Position numbers and translations under genes: made by a program
DNA from: Aquimarina sp. Aq78
GTDB lineage: Bacteria; Bacteroidota; Bacteroidia; Flavobacteriales; Flavobacteriaceae
Reading direction: 5' to 3'
DNA length: 64,000 nt
Assembly: GCF_900299525.1 (NCBI RefSeq)
Contig: NZ_OMKA01000001.1
Span: 961,991-1,025,990 of the forward strand
The notes under the pieces: model-generated
The model's database searches: none
The model's input: the letters and a program-made list of their open reading frames with translations, nothing else
Told to the model about the DNA's origin: nothing
Shown here: positions 55,503 to 63,939 of the stretch, piece after piece
Position numbering within the stretch: the stretch's first letter is position 1
How the letters are laid out: the number at the start of each line of letters is the position of its first letter

Positions 55503-58271
55503 TTGGCACTTCAAAAACTGAGCCATAGTTATACAAAAATAGGATTTAAACCATTGCAAACAACGGTACGTTACATACTTTATTCACTAAGTTTTTCACT
55601 GTTTTGTATTTCTCAAATCACAGCACAGGAAATAAACGAGACTAAGGAGGTTCCCATTCCTGCTAATCAGGATACTATAAACTCTATTACGGTCAATCCA
55701 GAGGAATTACTCAATGAAAAAGCTCAGGACACGGTCAAAAAAGACACACTTACTGCAGAACCACAACTGTTAACAGACAAAGTGGTCTATAAAGCCACTG
55801 ATTATATGAGATTAAGTCGTAAAGAGAACAAGATGTATCTTTATGATAATGCCGAGATCGTGTATGGAGAAATGCAAATTAATGCTGGATTTATTGTAGT
55901 AGACAATGCCAAAAATGAGGTATATGCCTATGGAATTAAAGATTCTCTGGGCGAATATGTACAAACTCCTGTCTTTAAACAAGCGCAGAATGTAGTAGAA
56001 CCGGATTCTATTCGTTTTAATTTTGACACCGAAAAAGCATTGATATATAATTCTCGAACAGAGCAGAACGGGTTTAGGATTAAAAATGAGATTTCAAAAC
56101 GAGAGAATGATTCTGTGATTTACATGAAAAATGTAAAATTCACTACTTCAGAAAATATTGAAGATCCAGAATATTATTTTTACGCCCGTAGAATTAAGTT
56201 TGTACCTAAAAAGAAAATTGTAACGGGGCTTGTTAATATGTTTATTGCCGATGTCCCTACTCCTTTGGGATTACCGTTTGGATATTTCCCATTAACAGAG
56301 GATAGAACTTCGGGATTTATTATTCCTAGTCCGGGAGAAGAAAATAACCGTGGATATTTTCTTCAAAATGGTGGGTATTATTTTGCTATTAGTGATTATG
56401 TAGACCTAACCCTTATGGGTGATTATTACACTAATGGCAGTTATACTTTTGCTACAGAATCTGCCTATGCCCTACGTTATAAATATAGAGGAAATCTTAG
56501 GTTTAGGTATGAAAACAACTTGCGTAGCGAAAGAGGGTTTCCTGATTTTGCCAAAACCACGACATACAATATCCAATGGACCCATAGTCAGGATGCAAAG
56601 GCCAATCCAAACTCAAGGTTTTCGGCTTCTGTAAATTTTGGTAGTAGTGACTTTTTTCAGCAATCTACCAACCAACTCAATACAGGTAATTTCCTGAATA
56701 ATCAAATCAGTTCTAATATATCCTATGCTAAGACATTTCAGGGAGATCCCCAGGTTAATGTTAATCTTGCAGCTACTCATAACTCTAATACTAATACTGG
56801 AACTGTAAATTTATCACTTCCAAATATGAATCTGAGTGTATCACGAGTATTTCCTTTTGCCCCAAAAGTAGGTGCAAAAAAAGGGATCATACAGAATATA
56901 AATACACAATATAATTTTAAAGGGGAAAACAGAATACAAACTACCGATGATGATTTATTCTCGGCTGATATGTTTAAAGGTGCTAAAATAGGAATGCAAC
57001 ATACGATTCCTTTAACTACAAACTTTAAGATATTCAAGTACCTTAGTGCTACAGCGGGGACAAATTTTCAGGAAAACTGGGTATTTGAGACGATAAAGCA
57101 AAGTTATGACTCTAATGCTAATGATGGTGCTGGCGAAGTGGTACGAGATACTATAAAAGGTTTTGATGCTTTTCGTACGTATAACTTTTCAACAAGTCTG
57201 GGAACAACCGTTTATGGAACTTTCAAGTTTAAGAAAGGTAAAAAAATAGAAGCGATTCGCCATACCATGAGACCTTCTATTAGTTATAGTATCAATCCTG
57301 CATTTAGTGAGTTTTATGATAGCTATACGGTTACCGATGATCCCAATACAACCAATATTAATGAAACAGAAGTTGTAGAATACTCCAGGTTTGAAGGGGG
57401 TTACTTTGGGGCACCGAGTAATACATTTTCTAGCAGTATTGGATTTTCTCTTAGTAACAATGTAGAAATGAAGGTAAAAAGTAAAGATAGTACAGCTACA
57501 GAAGCCAAAAAAGTTACCTTATTAAATAACCTTAACTTTAGTACATCTTACAATGTTGCAGGAGATTCTTTAAAGTTAAGTCCGCTATCTATTACTGGTA
57601 ATATTCCTATTATCCAAAACAAACTGGATATTAACTTTAATGCGCAACTAGACCCTTATGCATTAGATAACAATAATCGCAAAATCGATGTGTGGAATAT
57701 CGATAATGGAGGTAGTCTTTTTCGCTTAACCAGAGCTAGTGCTAATTTTGGGTATTCGTTTTCTAGTAAAGATTTTGAGAAAGGAAAAGTTAATGAAGAT
57801 CCTCTGGATAATCAAAACTTTAGAAATGAAGGCCGGCCTGACAACCTGTTTGGGGGAGTTACCGACTTTGGGGAGGATCGTTCTTTTGATAAAGACAAAA
57901 GTAAAAATGCCGATAAAGACATAAAAAACTATAATTACAAAATACCCTGGACTTTGCGACTGTCATATAATGTTAATTATAGCAATAGTGCCCGGCAAAA
58001 TGAAATATCATCGCACTCTATCATGTTTTCTGGTGATGTAGAACTCGCTCCGCGATGGTCTGTTGGAGTATCTTCGGGATATGATTTAAAGAATCCCGGG
58101 TTTACATATACCAATTTAAGATTTCAGCGAGATCTGGAAAGTTGGGTTATGAATTTTAATTGGATTCCATTTAGTGAAAGAACATCATGGAACTTCTTTA
58201 TAGGTATCAAATCATCGATGCTTAGTGATATTAAATGGGACAAAAGACGTGAGCCAGATAGGCAGCTATAG
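55503..58271 (+). CDS. lptD: LptD-like LPS transport outer-membrane barrel
   Basis: The 922-residue protein has a signal peptide, an OstA-type N-terminal domain (KVVYKATDYMRLSRKENKMYLYDNAEIVYGEMQINAGFIVVDNAKNEVYAYG) and a long LptD barrel (ADVPTPLGLPFGYFPLTEDRTSGFIIPSPG), as in Bacteroidota LPS assembly proteins. The first in-frame start is a TTG at 55503; a second TTG at 55554 would give a more ordinary signal peptide (MQTTVRYILYSLSF). The TAATTTTG at 55498-55505 matches the -7 promoter pattern and would overlap the first TTG, favouring the later start. It ends just before a 14-base tandem repeat. Confidence 0.92.
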   Translation: MALQKLSHSYTKIGFKPLQTTVRYILYSLSFSLFCISQITAQEINETKEVPIPANQDTINSITVNPEELLNEKAQDTVKKDTLTAEPQLLTDKVVYKATDYMRLSRKENKMYLYDNAEIVYGEMQINAGFIVVDNAKNEVYAYGIKDSLGEYVQTPVFKQAQNVVEPDSIRFNFDTEKALIYNSRTEQNGFRIKNEISKRENDSVIYMKNVKFTTSENIEDPEYYFYARRIKFVPKKKIVTGLVNMFIADVPTPLGLPFGYFPLTEDRTSGFIIPSPGEENNRGYFLQNGGYYFAISDYVDLTLMGDYYTNGSYTFATESAYALRYKYRGNLRFRYENNLRSERGFPDFAKTTTYNIQWTHSQDAKANPNSRFSASVNFGSSDFFQQSTNQLNTGNFLNNQISSNISYAKTFQGDPQVNVNLAATHNSNTNTGTVNLSLPNMNLSVSRVFPFAPKVGAKKGIIQNINTQYNFKGENRIQTTDDDLFSADMFKGAKIGMQHTIPLTTNFKIFKYLSATAGTNFQENWVFETIKQSYDSNANDGAGEVVRDTIKGFDAFRTYNFSTSLGTTVYGTFKFKKGKKIEAIRHTMRPSISYSINPAFSEFYDSYTVTDDPNTTNINETEVVEYSRFEGGYFGAPSNTFSSSIGFSLSNNVEMKVKSKDSTATEAKKVTLLNNLNFSTSYNVAGDSLKLSPLSITGNIPIIQNKLDINFNAQLDPYALDNNNRKIDVWNIDNGGSLFRLTRASANFGYSFSSKDFEKGKVNEDPLDNQNFRNEGRPDNLFGGVTDFGEDRSFDKDKSKNADKDIKNYNYKIPWTLRLSYNVNYSNSARQNEISSHSIMFSGDVELAPRWSVGVSSGYDLKNPGFTYTNLRFQRDLESWVMNFNWIPFSERTSWNFFIGIKSSMLSDIKWDKRREPDRQL

Positions 58272-58273
58272 GC

Positions 58274-58315
58274 TTCAAGTTTTTGGTTTCAAGTTTTTGG
58301 TTTCAAGTTTTTGGC
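58274..58315 (+). repeat. Three tandem 14-base repeats
   Basis: TTCAAGTTTTTGGT occurs three times in a row (58274-58287, 58288-58301, 58302-58315; the last ends in C). It starts 2 bases after the lptD stop and 38 bases before the ridA start. It could be a slipped-strand site or part of a transcript end. Confidence 0.85.
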
Positions 58316-58353
58316 TAGCAATAAAATTATAAATTAATACAACATACTATCAC

Positions 58354-58734
58354 ATGAAAAAAATCATAACTACGACCAAAGCCCCTGCTCCTATTGGTCC
58401 TTATAGTCAGGCTATTTTAAACGGAAATACATTATATACATCAGGTCAGATTGCTATTAATCCAGAAACAGGAGCATTAGTTCTGGATGACATTACAACT
58501 GAAGCCAAGCAGGTAATGCAGAACCTAAAAGCTGTATTGGATGAAGCCGGAATGACATTCGAGAATGTTCTTAAAACCACTATTTTTTTAAGTGACATGA
58601 ATAATTTTGCTGAAGTAAATGCCGTATATGGTAGTTATTTTAATGAAGAGACTGCACCAGCAAGAGAAACTGTAGCGGTGTTAACTCTACCAAAATCGGT
58701 GAATGTAGAGATCTCTGTAATTGCTGTAAAGTAA
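58354..58734 (+). CDS. RidA-family deaminase
   Basis: The 126-residue protein is a RidA (YjgF/UK114) enamine/imine deaminase: APAPIGPYSQAILNGNTLYTSGQIAINPETG, TEAKQVMQNLKAVLDEAGMTFENVLKTTIFLSDMNNFAEVNAVYGSYF and APARETVAVLTLPKSVNVEISVIAV with the conserved Arg of the active site. It clears reactive enamines made by PLP enzymes. Length is normal. It follows lptD on the same strand. Confidence 0.96.
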   Translation: MKKIITTTKAPAPIGPYSQAILNGNTLYTSGQIAINPETGALVLDDITTEAKQVMQNLKAVLDEAGMTFENVLKTTIFLSDMNNFAEVNAVYGSYFNEETAPARETVAVLTLPKSVNVEISVIAVK

Positions 58735-59122
58735 TATATAACAACATTGTTAGTCCGAGCTTGTTGTAGATTATAGTGATTAATCTTATAAACCTGAGTT
58801 CGACGTAAGAAAATCACGTCAATTCGGGCGATCTGATACTTCGACATAGCTCAGTACAGGCTGGAAGATTGTATCGAGAATGGTGGTTTTCTATCTAAAA
58901 AAGCTATTCTCGATACAGTTTTTCTCCATTTTATTCTGAAAAACCACTCGAATTGACGCTTTTTTATAACATTATAGCTTAAACTCAGGTTATAAAAACT
59001 TCGACAAGCTTTGTTTAATCTTCGTTTTACATTAAAATTCTACTTGTTACACTTCCTTTTTATTTTTGACAACATCTCATTATCGATATAAGGTAAAATC
59101 TATTTCAGAAAACAAATAGCGA
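58735..59122. other. Gene-free stretch holding palindromic repeat B
   Basis: No gene is supported. It consists mostly of the palindromic element at 58782-58996 plus an AT-rich end. It separates convergent ridA (plus) and the ferredoxin gene (minus), so the hairpins may also end both transcripts. Confidence 0.6.
58782..58996 (-). repeat. Palindromic intergenic repeat, copy B
   Basis: Three nested inverted pairs are present: TGTATCGAGAAT (58870-58881) with ATTCTCGATACA (58906-58917), CGTCAATTCG (58817-58826) with CGAATTGACG (58949-58958), and AACCTGAGTT (58791-58800) with AACTCAGGTT (58982-58991), all perfect. Read on the minus strand, the segment from 58958 to 58895 is nearly the same as copy A from 35602 on, so the two copies lie in opposite orientation. 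It also carries ACTTCGACATAGCTCAGTAC, a string I recall as common in flavobacterial intergenic repeats. Confidence 0.82.
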
Positions 59123-59440
59123 TTAATCTCCTCCTATAATTTCTATTTGCATCGTATCAATATGTTCGTCTAAAAGAATTTGACATGCCAATCTGCTGTT
59201 GGGATAATACTCTAATTGATTTTTTAGTATGTTGTTCTCCAGTCCTTCAAAAAACCGCATTGGAGTACTAGATAAATGTACCCGAATATGGCAAGTACCA
59301 CACAGTCCTCTACCTTTACAATCCCCTATTTCATCATGTAGCTTGTTGACTAATAATTCCATAAGGTTACGATACTCAAATTTTTTAAATTCTAAAACAT
59401 GAGCATCTCCAATAGTATCTATGACATATACTGTATACAT
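59123..59440 (-). CDS. 2Fe-2S ferredoxin
   Basis: The 105-residue protein has the plant/adrenodoxin-type 2Fe-2S site C41-x5-C47-x2-C50 ... C86 (DCKGRGLCGTCHIRVHL, then LACQI). It is a small electron carrier, probably for an oxygenase or Fe-S assembly role, in the cytoplasm. No reductase is adjacent. It is divergent from the cupin gene, and the start MYTVYVIDTIGDAHVLEFKK is the natural one. Confidence 0.9.
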   Translation of the reverse strand: MYTVYVIDTIGDAHVLEFKKFEYRNLMELLVNKLHDEIGDCKGRGLCGTCHIRVHLSSTPMRFFEGLENNILKNQLEYYPNSRLACQILLDEHIDTMQIEIIGGD

Positions 59441-59552
59441 TGCATTTGATTATGTTTGCAAATTACAATTAGGAGTTTACTTTACCTTATGATTTAACTC
59501 ATAAAACAAGCAGAAGAATATAGTTAGTTTTGTTGTATAAAAAACAATTACT

Positions 59553-59894
59553 ATGCAATTAATCTCATTACTCAAGGATCTTACCTACGGGGATACAAAA
59601 CCTGTAATCACCAAATTAATAGAAAATGATGCTACCAAAGAAATTAGAATCGTTTTTAAAAAAGGCCAGGAAATGAAAAGTCATAAGACCCCATTCCCAA
59701 TTACTGTATCTATTTTTGAAGGTGCAATTAATTTCGGAGTCGACAATGCCGAGCATATCCTTAAAAAAGGAGATCTTATTTCTCTGGAGCCTAGTATTAT
59801 TCATAACCTGATTGCATTAGAAAATAGTATAGTTCGACTTTCGCTCTCTAAGAACGATTCTGTAGAAAGAGTACAAAAAGTAACTGAGCAATAA
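59553..59894 (+). CDS. Cupin-domain protein
   Basis: The 113-residue protein has a single small beta-barrel cupin: VFKKGQEMKSHKTPFPITVSIFEGAINFGVDNAEHILKKGDLISLEPSIIHNLIALENSIVRLSL. Metal-binding His residues are plausible (H58? in SHKTP, H105-like in IIHNL), but the full HxH(x)E motif 1 is reduced. It may be a sensor or small-molecule-binding protein. It is followed by a strong terminator. Confidence 0.85.
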   Translation: MQLISLLKDLTYGDTKPVITKLIENDATKEIRIVFKKGQEMKSHKTPFPITVSIFEGAINFGVDNAEHILKKGDLISLEPSIIHNLIALENSIVRLSLSKNDSVERVQKVTEQ

Positions 59895-59910
59895 ACCCCA
59901 TATAAAAATA

Positions 59911-59940
59911 AAAAACAGTCACATTGTAGTGACTGTTTTT
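59911..59940. terminator. Bidirectional intrinsic terminator
   Basis: AAAAACAGTCAC (59911-59922) and GTGACTGTTTTT (59929-59940) form a perfect 12-base stem with a 6-base loop and flanking A/T runs. It serves the cupin gene and, on the minus strand, the S41 gene that ends at 60000. Confidence 0.9.
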
Positions 59941-59999
59941 TTCTTTTACTATGTTTCATGGATTACGAATCCGAGCTGAAATAGTATTAAAATAATGCC

Positions 60000-61001
60000 T
60001 TATTGCAGTTCTAAAATCGCACGCTCCAAAACTTCATCTTTTGTTAAATCACTCCAATCTACAAGTGCTTCAATATCTGGTGGAACTCCATTTTCATAAT
60101 CAGGGCTCTTATCTAATGTTAATGCTTGTGTAATAGAGAACCTATAGGTCCAACCATTAGGTAGTTGCCCTCCGTTAGGCAAACCAAGACCTCCTCCTGT
60201 AGTATCCCCGATAAGTGTAATGTTTGGAAGTGCTTTGGTGGCAAGTGAGAAAAATGAACCTGCACTATACGTTCCTCGATCTACTAATACAACAATTTTA
60301 TTTTTATATCGTATTCCTTCATACGGAGAGACATATACCGGCTCTGCTTCTGAAAAATCATTTCGTCCCGGGCCACTTTTTATTCTAGAATAGTTAACCA
60401 GCGTTCTACGCTCAACAAAACGGCTTAAGATTGCAAAAATATCGGTTACAGCTCCACCTCCGTTTTCTCGTAAATCTAAGATCAATCCTTTTGTGTTTTT
60501 ATATCTATTTAGAACAAAATTCAGATTCTTGGCATCTACAGTACCAGGAAAGGAAGGAAAACGCACATATCCTATTTCTTTATTATCAAGAAAATTATGC
60601 AAAAATGGTCCCGTAATGTAATAATCTCGATTCAAATAGTGATCTTCAATGATACGCCAATCAAAATTATCTTGTCCTAAGTAATCTACTCTAAACGTAG
60701 AGACATTAAAATTCGATATTAGATTGGTATGATCATCTCTTAGTTCTGTTAACATTCCTCCCAATACTTTAAATAGTGAATCTTGACTCATTCCATCATA
60801 AATCTTGGCAGCATATTCAGATTTTACAACATCCCAATCAATATTTTTTACATCAAAGTAGGAATATTTCTCATTGCATTCATTCCATAGATATTCAAAA
60901 TTATCTTTTGGATTTGTAGAGGCCAAGTCGTTTTCAAAAAGTGCTTTCTCACAAGAGATAAGAGATAGACTTATTAATAATATACTATATAACTTTCTCA
61001 T
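60000..61001 (-). CDS. S41-family peptidase lipoprotein
   Basis: The 333-residue protein is a lipoprotein (lipobox LISC, C17) with an N-terminal helical S41 domain (LFENDLASTNPKDNFEYLWNECNEKYSYFDVKNIDW) and the protease core: GLILDLRENGGGAVTD and VVLVDRGTYSAGSFFSLATKAL with the probable nucleophile Ser246. It is a C-terminal processing-type enzyme anchored in the membrane. Its ATG overlaps the stop of the upstream gene at 61001 by one base (TAATG), so the two products are translationally coupled and may be enzyme and partner. Confidence 0.9.
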   Translation of the reverse strand: MRKLYSILLISLSLISCEKALFENDLASTNPKDNFEYLWNECNEKYSYFDVKNIDWDVVKSEYAAKIYDGMSQDSLFKVLGGMLTELRDDHTNLISNFNVSTFRVDYLGQDNFDWRIIEDHYLNRDYYITGPFLHNFLDNKEIGYVRFPSFPGTVDAKNLNFVLNRYKNTKGLILDLRENGGGAVTDIFAILSRFVERRTLVNYSRIKSGPGRNDFSEAEPVYVSPYEGIRYKNKIVVLVDRGTYSAGSFFSLATKALPNITLIGDTTGGGLGLPNGGQLPNGWTYRFSITQALTLDKSPDYENGVPPDIEALVDWSDLTKDEVLERAILELQ

Positions 61002-61876
61002 TACTTATTATTGGTATTAAATAGAAAAGTGAGTTTTAAAAGATGGGCAGACATCTCGAATTTATCAAAATCCCCACCGGTTTTATACGCATCCCATACA
61101 TACGAAAATCGTAATGCATTTTTGTTCTTAAGAGAAATTGTATAGTCTAAAGAGCTATTTACCCTAAACCCAGAAAACATATCGAACTCATACTCATCAA
61201 ATATATTTGCTTCATTTAACAAGCCTGATTGCCCATTATACACATATCCATTTCGAAACGAGCTATTGACCAATCCAACATTTAGTCTAAATGCTAAATT
61301 TCTTGTTCTCTTTTTCAGCTTATATTTAATAAATAAGAACTTTTTACTCTTTTCTTCTTTACGGCTTATATCTTTTTCGATTTTAACAGAGCCAAAAAGA
61401 GTTGGAATAATTTCGACTCCTATCCCGTTATTACCAAATCCCTCATTAGTTCTAAAATTAGTGGTGGTATTAAATAATCCACCGACTTTTACATTTAACT
61501 TAGGAGAGCTTAGCATATTTAACTGGTATAATCTAGAGTAGTACAAGGATACACTATGTAGTTTACTACTTTGGGAATGGCTGTTAAAGTCATTATGAAA
61601 CTGCCCAAAAAGGTAGGATGCTCCAATTTCTGATTCTCTTTCTACATCAGCTTTAGTATATGATAGCGCTATGTTTCTTGGTGTGCCTTTATAAAAAAGC
61701 GGAGAGGTTGCAAAATCTCTAAAAGATGATCTTCCTAACCCTGCAGTAAACCCTATATAGGCAGGTCTGTTTTTTCTTTTTTCTTTCTTAGAAAGCTCCG
61801 GATTTTCCGTTTGCGAAATACCTGTTACTGATATAAACAGTAACAGCATAATGACAATTCTATTTTTTCTTATCAT
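61001..61876 (-). CDS. Secreted, probably outer-membrane, protein of unknown function
   Basis: The 291-residue protein has a signal peptide (MLLLFISVTGISQ) and alternating beta strands rich in aromatic residues that end in LLKLTFLFNTNNK, consistent with a small outer-membrane barrel. Segments include IGFTAGLGRSSFRDFATSPLFYKGTPRNIALSYTKADVERESEIGASYLFGQF. I recognise no family. It is coupled to the S41 lipoprotein by a 1-base overlap. Confidence 0.7.
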   Translation of the reverse strand: MIRKNRIVIMLLLFISVTGISQTENPELSKKEKRKNRPAYIGFTAGLGRSSFRDFATSPLFYKGTPRNIALSYTKADVERESEIGASYLFGQFHNDFNSHSQSSKLHSVSLYYSRLYQLNMLSSPKLNVKVGGLFNTTTNFRTNEGFGNNGIGVEIIPTLFGSVKIEKDISRKEEKSKKFLFIKYKLKKRTRNLAFRLNVGLVNSSFRNGYVYNGQSGLLNEANIFDEYEFDMFSGFRVNSSLDYTISLKNKNALRFSYVWDAYKTGGDFDKFEMSAHLLKLTFLFNTNNK

Positions 61877-62073
61877 TTAGATGTTAGTTTTGATTTTAAT
61901 GATTTAATGATATGAGTGTAAGTTGTTAACCTAATGACAACTGAAAAAGCAATAGGTTGCATCGTTTCCAAAATCTTTAATGAACTTAGTGTGGGTTTTA
62001 TCTTAAATCTGTCTATATTTTAATATTAGATGAGCATAGATAGTTTTCTATATTTAATAAAGAGAAGTATACA

Positions 62074-62337
62074 GAGAGGTACTTACGAAGTACCCTCTCC
62101 CTACTGCAGAAGTACCCTTCCCCCTGTGCAAACACAGGGCAATCCTATGTAAAACAGAGGCAGCACCTCTGTTGAACACAAGTGCTGCCTCTGTTTACAG
62201 TACCCCACCCCTCTTCTGGAAGTACCCCTAACCAAGATTATGAGTAACTATACCCACTACCATAAGTACCCCTCTAGCATGTACATCACTAACATACCTA
62301 CTTATATAAGTACCTCCCCCCACTTATATAAGTGGGG
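62074..62337. other. Hairpin-dense region with repeated AAGTACC motif
   Basis: The plus strand is unusually C-rich for this genome. AAGTACC or AGTACC recurs near 62088, 62110, 62199, 62220, 62264 and 62309. Strong stems: GGTACTT-AAGTACC (62078-62094), CCCTGTG-CACAGGG (62122-62139), a perfect 15-base stem AAACAGAGGCAGCAC with GTGCTGCCTCTGTTT (62152-62166 with 62182-62196), and the perfect 20-base palindrome CCCCACTTATATAAGTGGGG (62318-62337). ACTTATATAAGT is also repeated at 62300-62311. It may be a structured RNA, a regulatory leader, or a mobile-element remnant. Confidence 0.7.
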
Positions 62338-62443
62338 TCTAGCCTTGTTTTATCCTAAAATATGTTAGCTTTTTTTAAGACGAGACATCTTTGACGCCAC
62401 TTTTGAGGACAGGAAACTGTTTTCTTAGCTCACTTTTATGCAT

Positions 62444-62476
62444 AAAAAAAGAGCTGTATTTCTACAACTCTTTTTT
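62444..62476. terminator. Terminator-like hairpin, two-sided
   Basis: GAG-TGTA (62451-62458, one mismatch inside) pairs with TACA-CTC (62463-62470) across TTTC, with an A-run before and a T-run after. On the minus strand it lies 107 bases after the stop of the gene at 62583. Confidence 0.65.
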
Positions 62477-62582
62477 ACTTATATATGTTATTTGATAATC
62501 AAACTTTATAATGCTTTTTTTAAAAAGCACCAGTTTGGGACATTACCTAGCGGGAGCTCCATACTAGGGAACAGCGAGGGAG

Positions 62583-62981
62583 TTAGCGGCTATCTATTAA
62601 ATATAAAATCGTATTCCAAAGAGAAAACATAGTAGCCGAATTATGCAACCAAACTTTATCATTATTATTTAGAACAATGTTTTTATATAAAAATTTGAAC
62701 TTTAAATACCCTGTCCCTATACGACAGCCGTTTTCATGTAATTCATCGATAAATTCTTTAAGTAAAATTTCTTCACTCTTTCCTGAAAAAGTTAAGTAAT
62801 AAACAAACTGTTCTCCGATAATAGTATATACACCTTTTTTATTTTGAATTCCTAATAAAGCACTTTTCCCTTGCGCATTCAAATGTTTTATTATTTCAGA
62901 AGTTTCATCTATATAGTATTTCCCAGCATGTTTCACTAAATTATTTCTTTTAACCTTAGCTTTTAATATACTTAATTTCAT
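62583..62981 (-). CDS. Protein of unknown function (132 aa)
   Basis: The protein begins MKLSILKAKVKRNNLVKHAGKYYIDETSEIIKHLNAQGKSALLGIQNKKGVYTIIGEQFVYYLTFSGK and ends FLYKNIVLNNNDKVWLHNSATMFSLWNTILYLIDSR. It has no signal peptide or clear motif. It lies next to the orphan lipoprotein gene, upstream of an IS3-family element, in a more accessory-looking end of the window. Family unknown. Confidence 0.6.
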   Translation of the reverse strand: MKLSILKAKVKRNNLVKHAGKYYIDETSEIIKHLNAQGKSALLGIQNKKGVYTIIGEQFVYYLTFSGKSEEILLKEFIDELHENGCRIGTGYLKFKFLYKNIVLNNNDKVWLHNSATMFSLWNTILYLIDSR

Positions 62982-63046
62982 GTTATTACAATGTACTTTT
63001 TATCCATAGAATGCGCCATCGGGGTTGTAAACCTATATTATCTGAT

Positions 63047-63475
63047 TTAATTATAAGAGATAAATTTATTACTAAAGTCTACTGTAACTACATTTCCTTT
63101 TATATAATTTATAGAAATAAAGCTACAATTTAAATCATCTAAAACTACAGGTTTTCCTTTATTGATTTTAAAGCTAATTTGCTTAATATTAGCAATTTCA
63201 CCTAGACTGATCTCTTTTGCTAGCCCTAATGTATTATCAGTAGTAATCCTACCTTCAAAAGATTTATGTTCATTAGTTGTTACTTCTATTAAATCATCAT
63301 CAAAATCTGATTCAAAAAAAAGTACAACTATATCCTTATTTTCTCCTGAACATTCTCCAGAATTAATCTTTACCTGGTATGTTTCATTTATATTGGCTTC
63401 ATTCTTGTCTTTCTTACAAGAATTTAGGATTAAAACCAATAAGGCATAAAATATAATATTTTTATAAAAACTCAT
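63047..63475 (-). CDS. Lipoprotein of unknown function
   Basis: The 142-residue protein has a lipoprotein signal (MSFYKNIIFYALLVLILNSCKKDKN; lipobox LNSC, Cys at about 20) and then a small beta-rich domain (VKINSGECSGENKDIVVLFFESDFDDDLIEVTTNEHKSFEGRI ... VTVDFSNKFISYN). I do not recognise it. It lies 65 bases upstream of the 62583 gene on the same strand and ends 52 bases before the IS element start. Confidence 0.65.
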   Translation of the reverse strand: MSFYKNIIFYALLVLILNSCKKDKNEANINETYQVKINSGECSGENKDIVVLFFESDFDDDLIEVTTNEHKSFEGRITTDNTLGLAKEISLGEIANIKQISFKINKGKPVVLDDLNCSFISINYIKGNVVTVDFSNKFISYN

Positions 63476-63561
63476 ACTGACTCACTTTAAAAATTCCCTA
63501 CTCTTTGTTTTTTATTTTCCCTGTCTTGTCCTGAAATAGGTTTACACAAAAGTGTAATATA

Positions 63562-63939
63562 ATGGATAGATATTCAAAAACTTATTCAACAAAATGGCAG
63601 AATAGGTATAGTGAAGAATTTAAGCAATTTATTTGTAATGAATTCTTGACGGGAACTGCGACTAGAAGATCAATTGAAAAGAAATATAACGTTGGCCATG
63701 GTCAATTAACTTTTTGGTTAAAACAATTGGGATATGATTATTCAAAACCAAGTATTGTATCTTTACCAATGATGGCAGATCAACCAGACAAATTATCAAC
63801 TAACAAGGAAGTATCTTTATCTCAACTAAAGAAAGAACTTCAAGAAGCTCGATTATTAGCTGAAACCTACAGGAGAATGATTGAGGTAGCTGAAGATGAA
63901 TTTAAAATCAAGATTGTAAAAAAGTCCAATACCAAGTAA
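63562..63939 (+). CDS. IS3-family transposase OrfA
   Basis: The 125-residue protein has the OrfA helix-turn-helix (RYSEEFKQFICNEFLTGTATRRSIEKKYNVGHGQLTFWLKQLGYD) and the C-terminal leucine-zipper-like helix LSQLKKELQEARLLAETYRRMIEVAEDEF. It binds the inverted repeats and, through a -1 frameshift, is fused to OrfB. The frame is intact. The frameshift site A_AAA_AAG lies at 63918-63924, five codons before the OrfA stop. Confidence 0.9.
   Translation: MDRYSKTYSTKWQNRYSEEFKQFICNEFLTGTATRRSIEKKYNVGHGQLTFWLKQLGYDYSKPSIVSLPMMADQPDKLSTNKEVSLSQLKKELQEARLLAETYRRMIEVAEDEFKIKIVKKSNTK
63918..63924 (+). promoter_or_regulatory. Predicted -1 ribosomal frameshift site of the IS element
   Basis: In the OrfA frame the codons read GTA AAA AAG, so the heptamer is A AAA AAG, the classic bacterial IS3-type slippery site. 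After a -1 shift the frame continues as GTC CAA TAC CAA GTA ATC CAA GAG ATG with no stop and enters OrfB. Confidence 0.8.

Larger units (their letters stand above)
61877..62582. other. Long gene-poor stretch with repeated AAGTACC and hairpins
   Basis: No gene is supported; a short frame at 62438-62632 is not convincing. 61877-62073 is plain AT-rich sequence. 62074-62337 carries several strong hairpins and repeated AAGTACC motifs, described separately. 62444-62476 is a terminator-like hairpin. 62510-62582 has no clear feature. Confidence 0.6.

Noticed and set aside
62391..62425. TTTGAGGACA segment similar to the inverse of the IS element start TGTCCTGAAA
   Set aside because: Nine of ten bases match, but the rest of the two ends does not pair and the distance to the IS is not explained. 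It is too short to call a remnant end.
62438..62632. Short plus-strand frame of 64 codons
   Set aside because: It starts in a terminator hairpin, has no signal or family pattern, and overlaps the end of the minus-strand gene at 62583.
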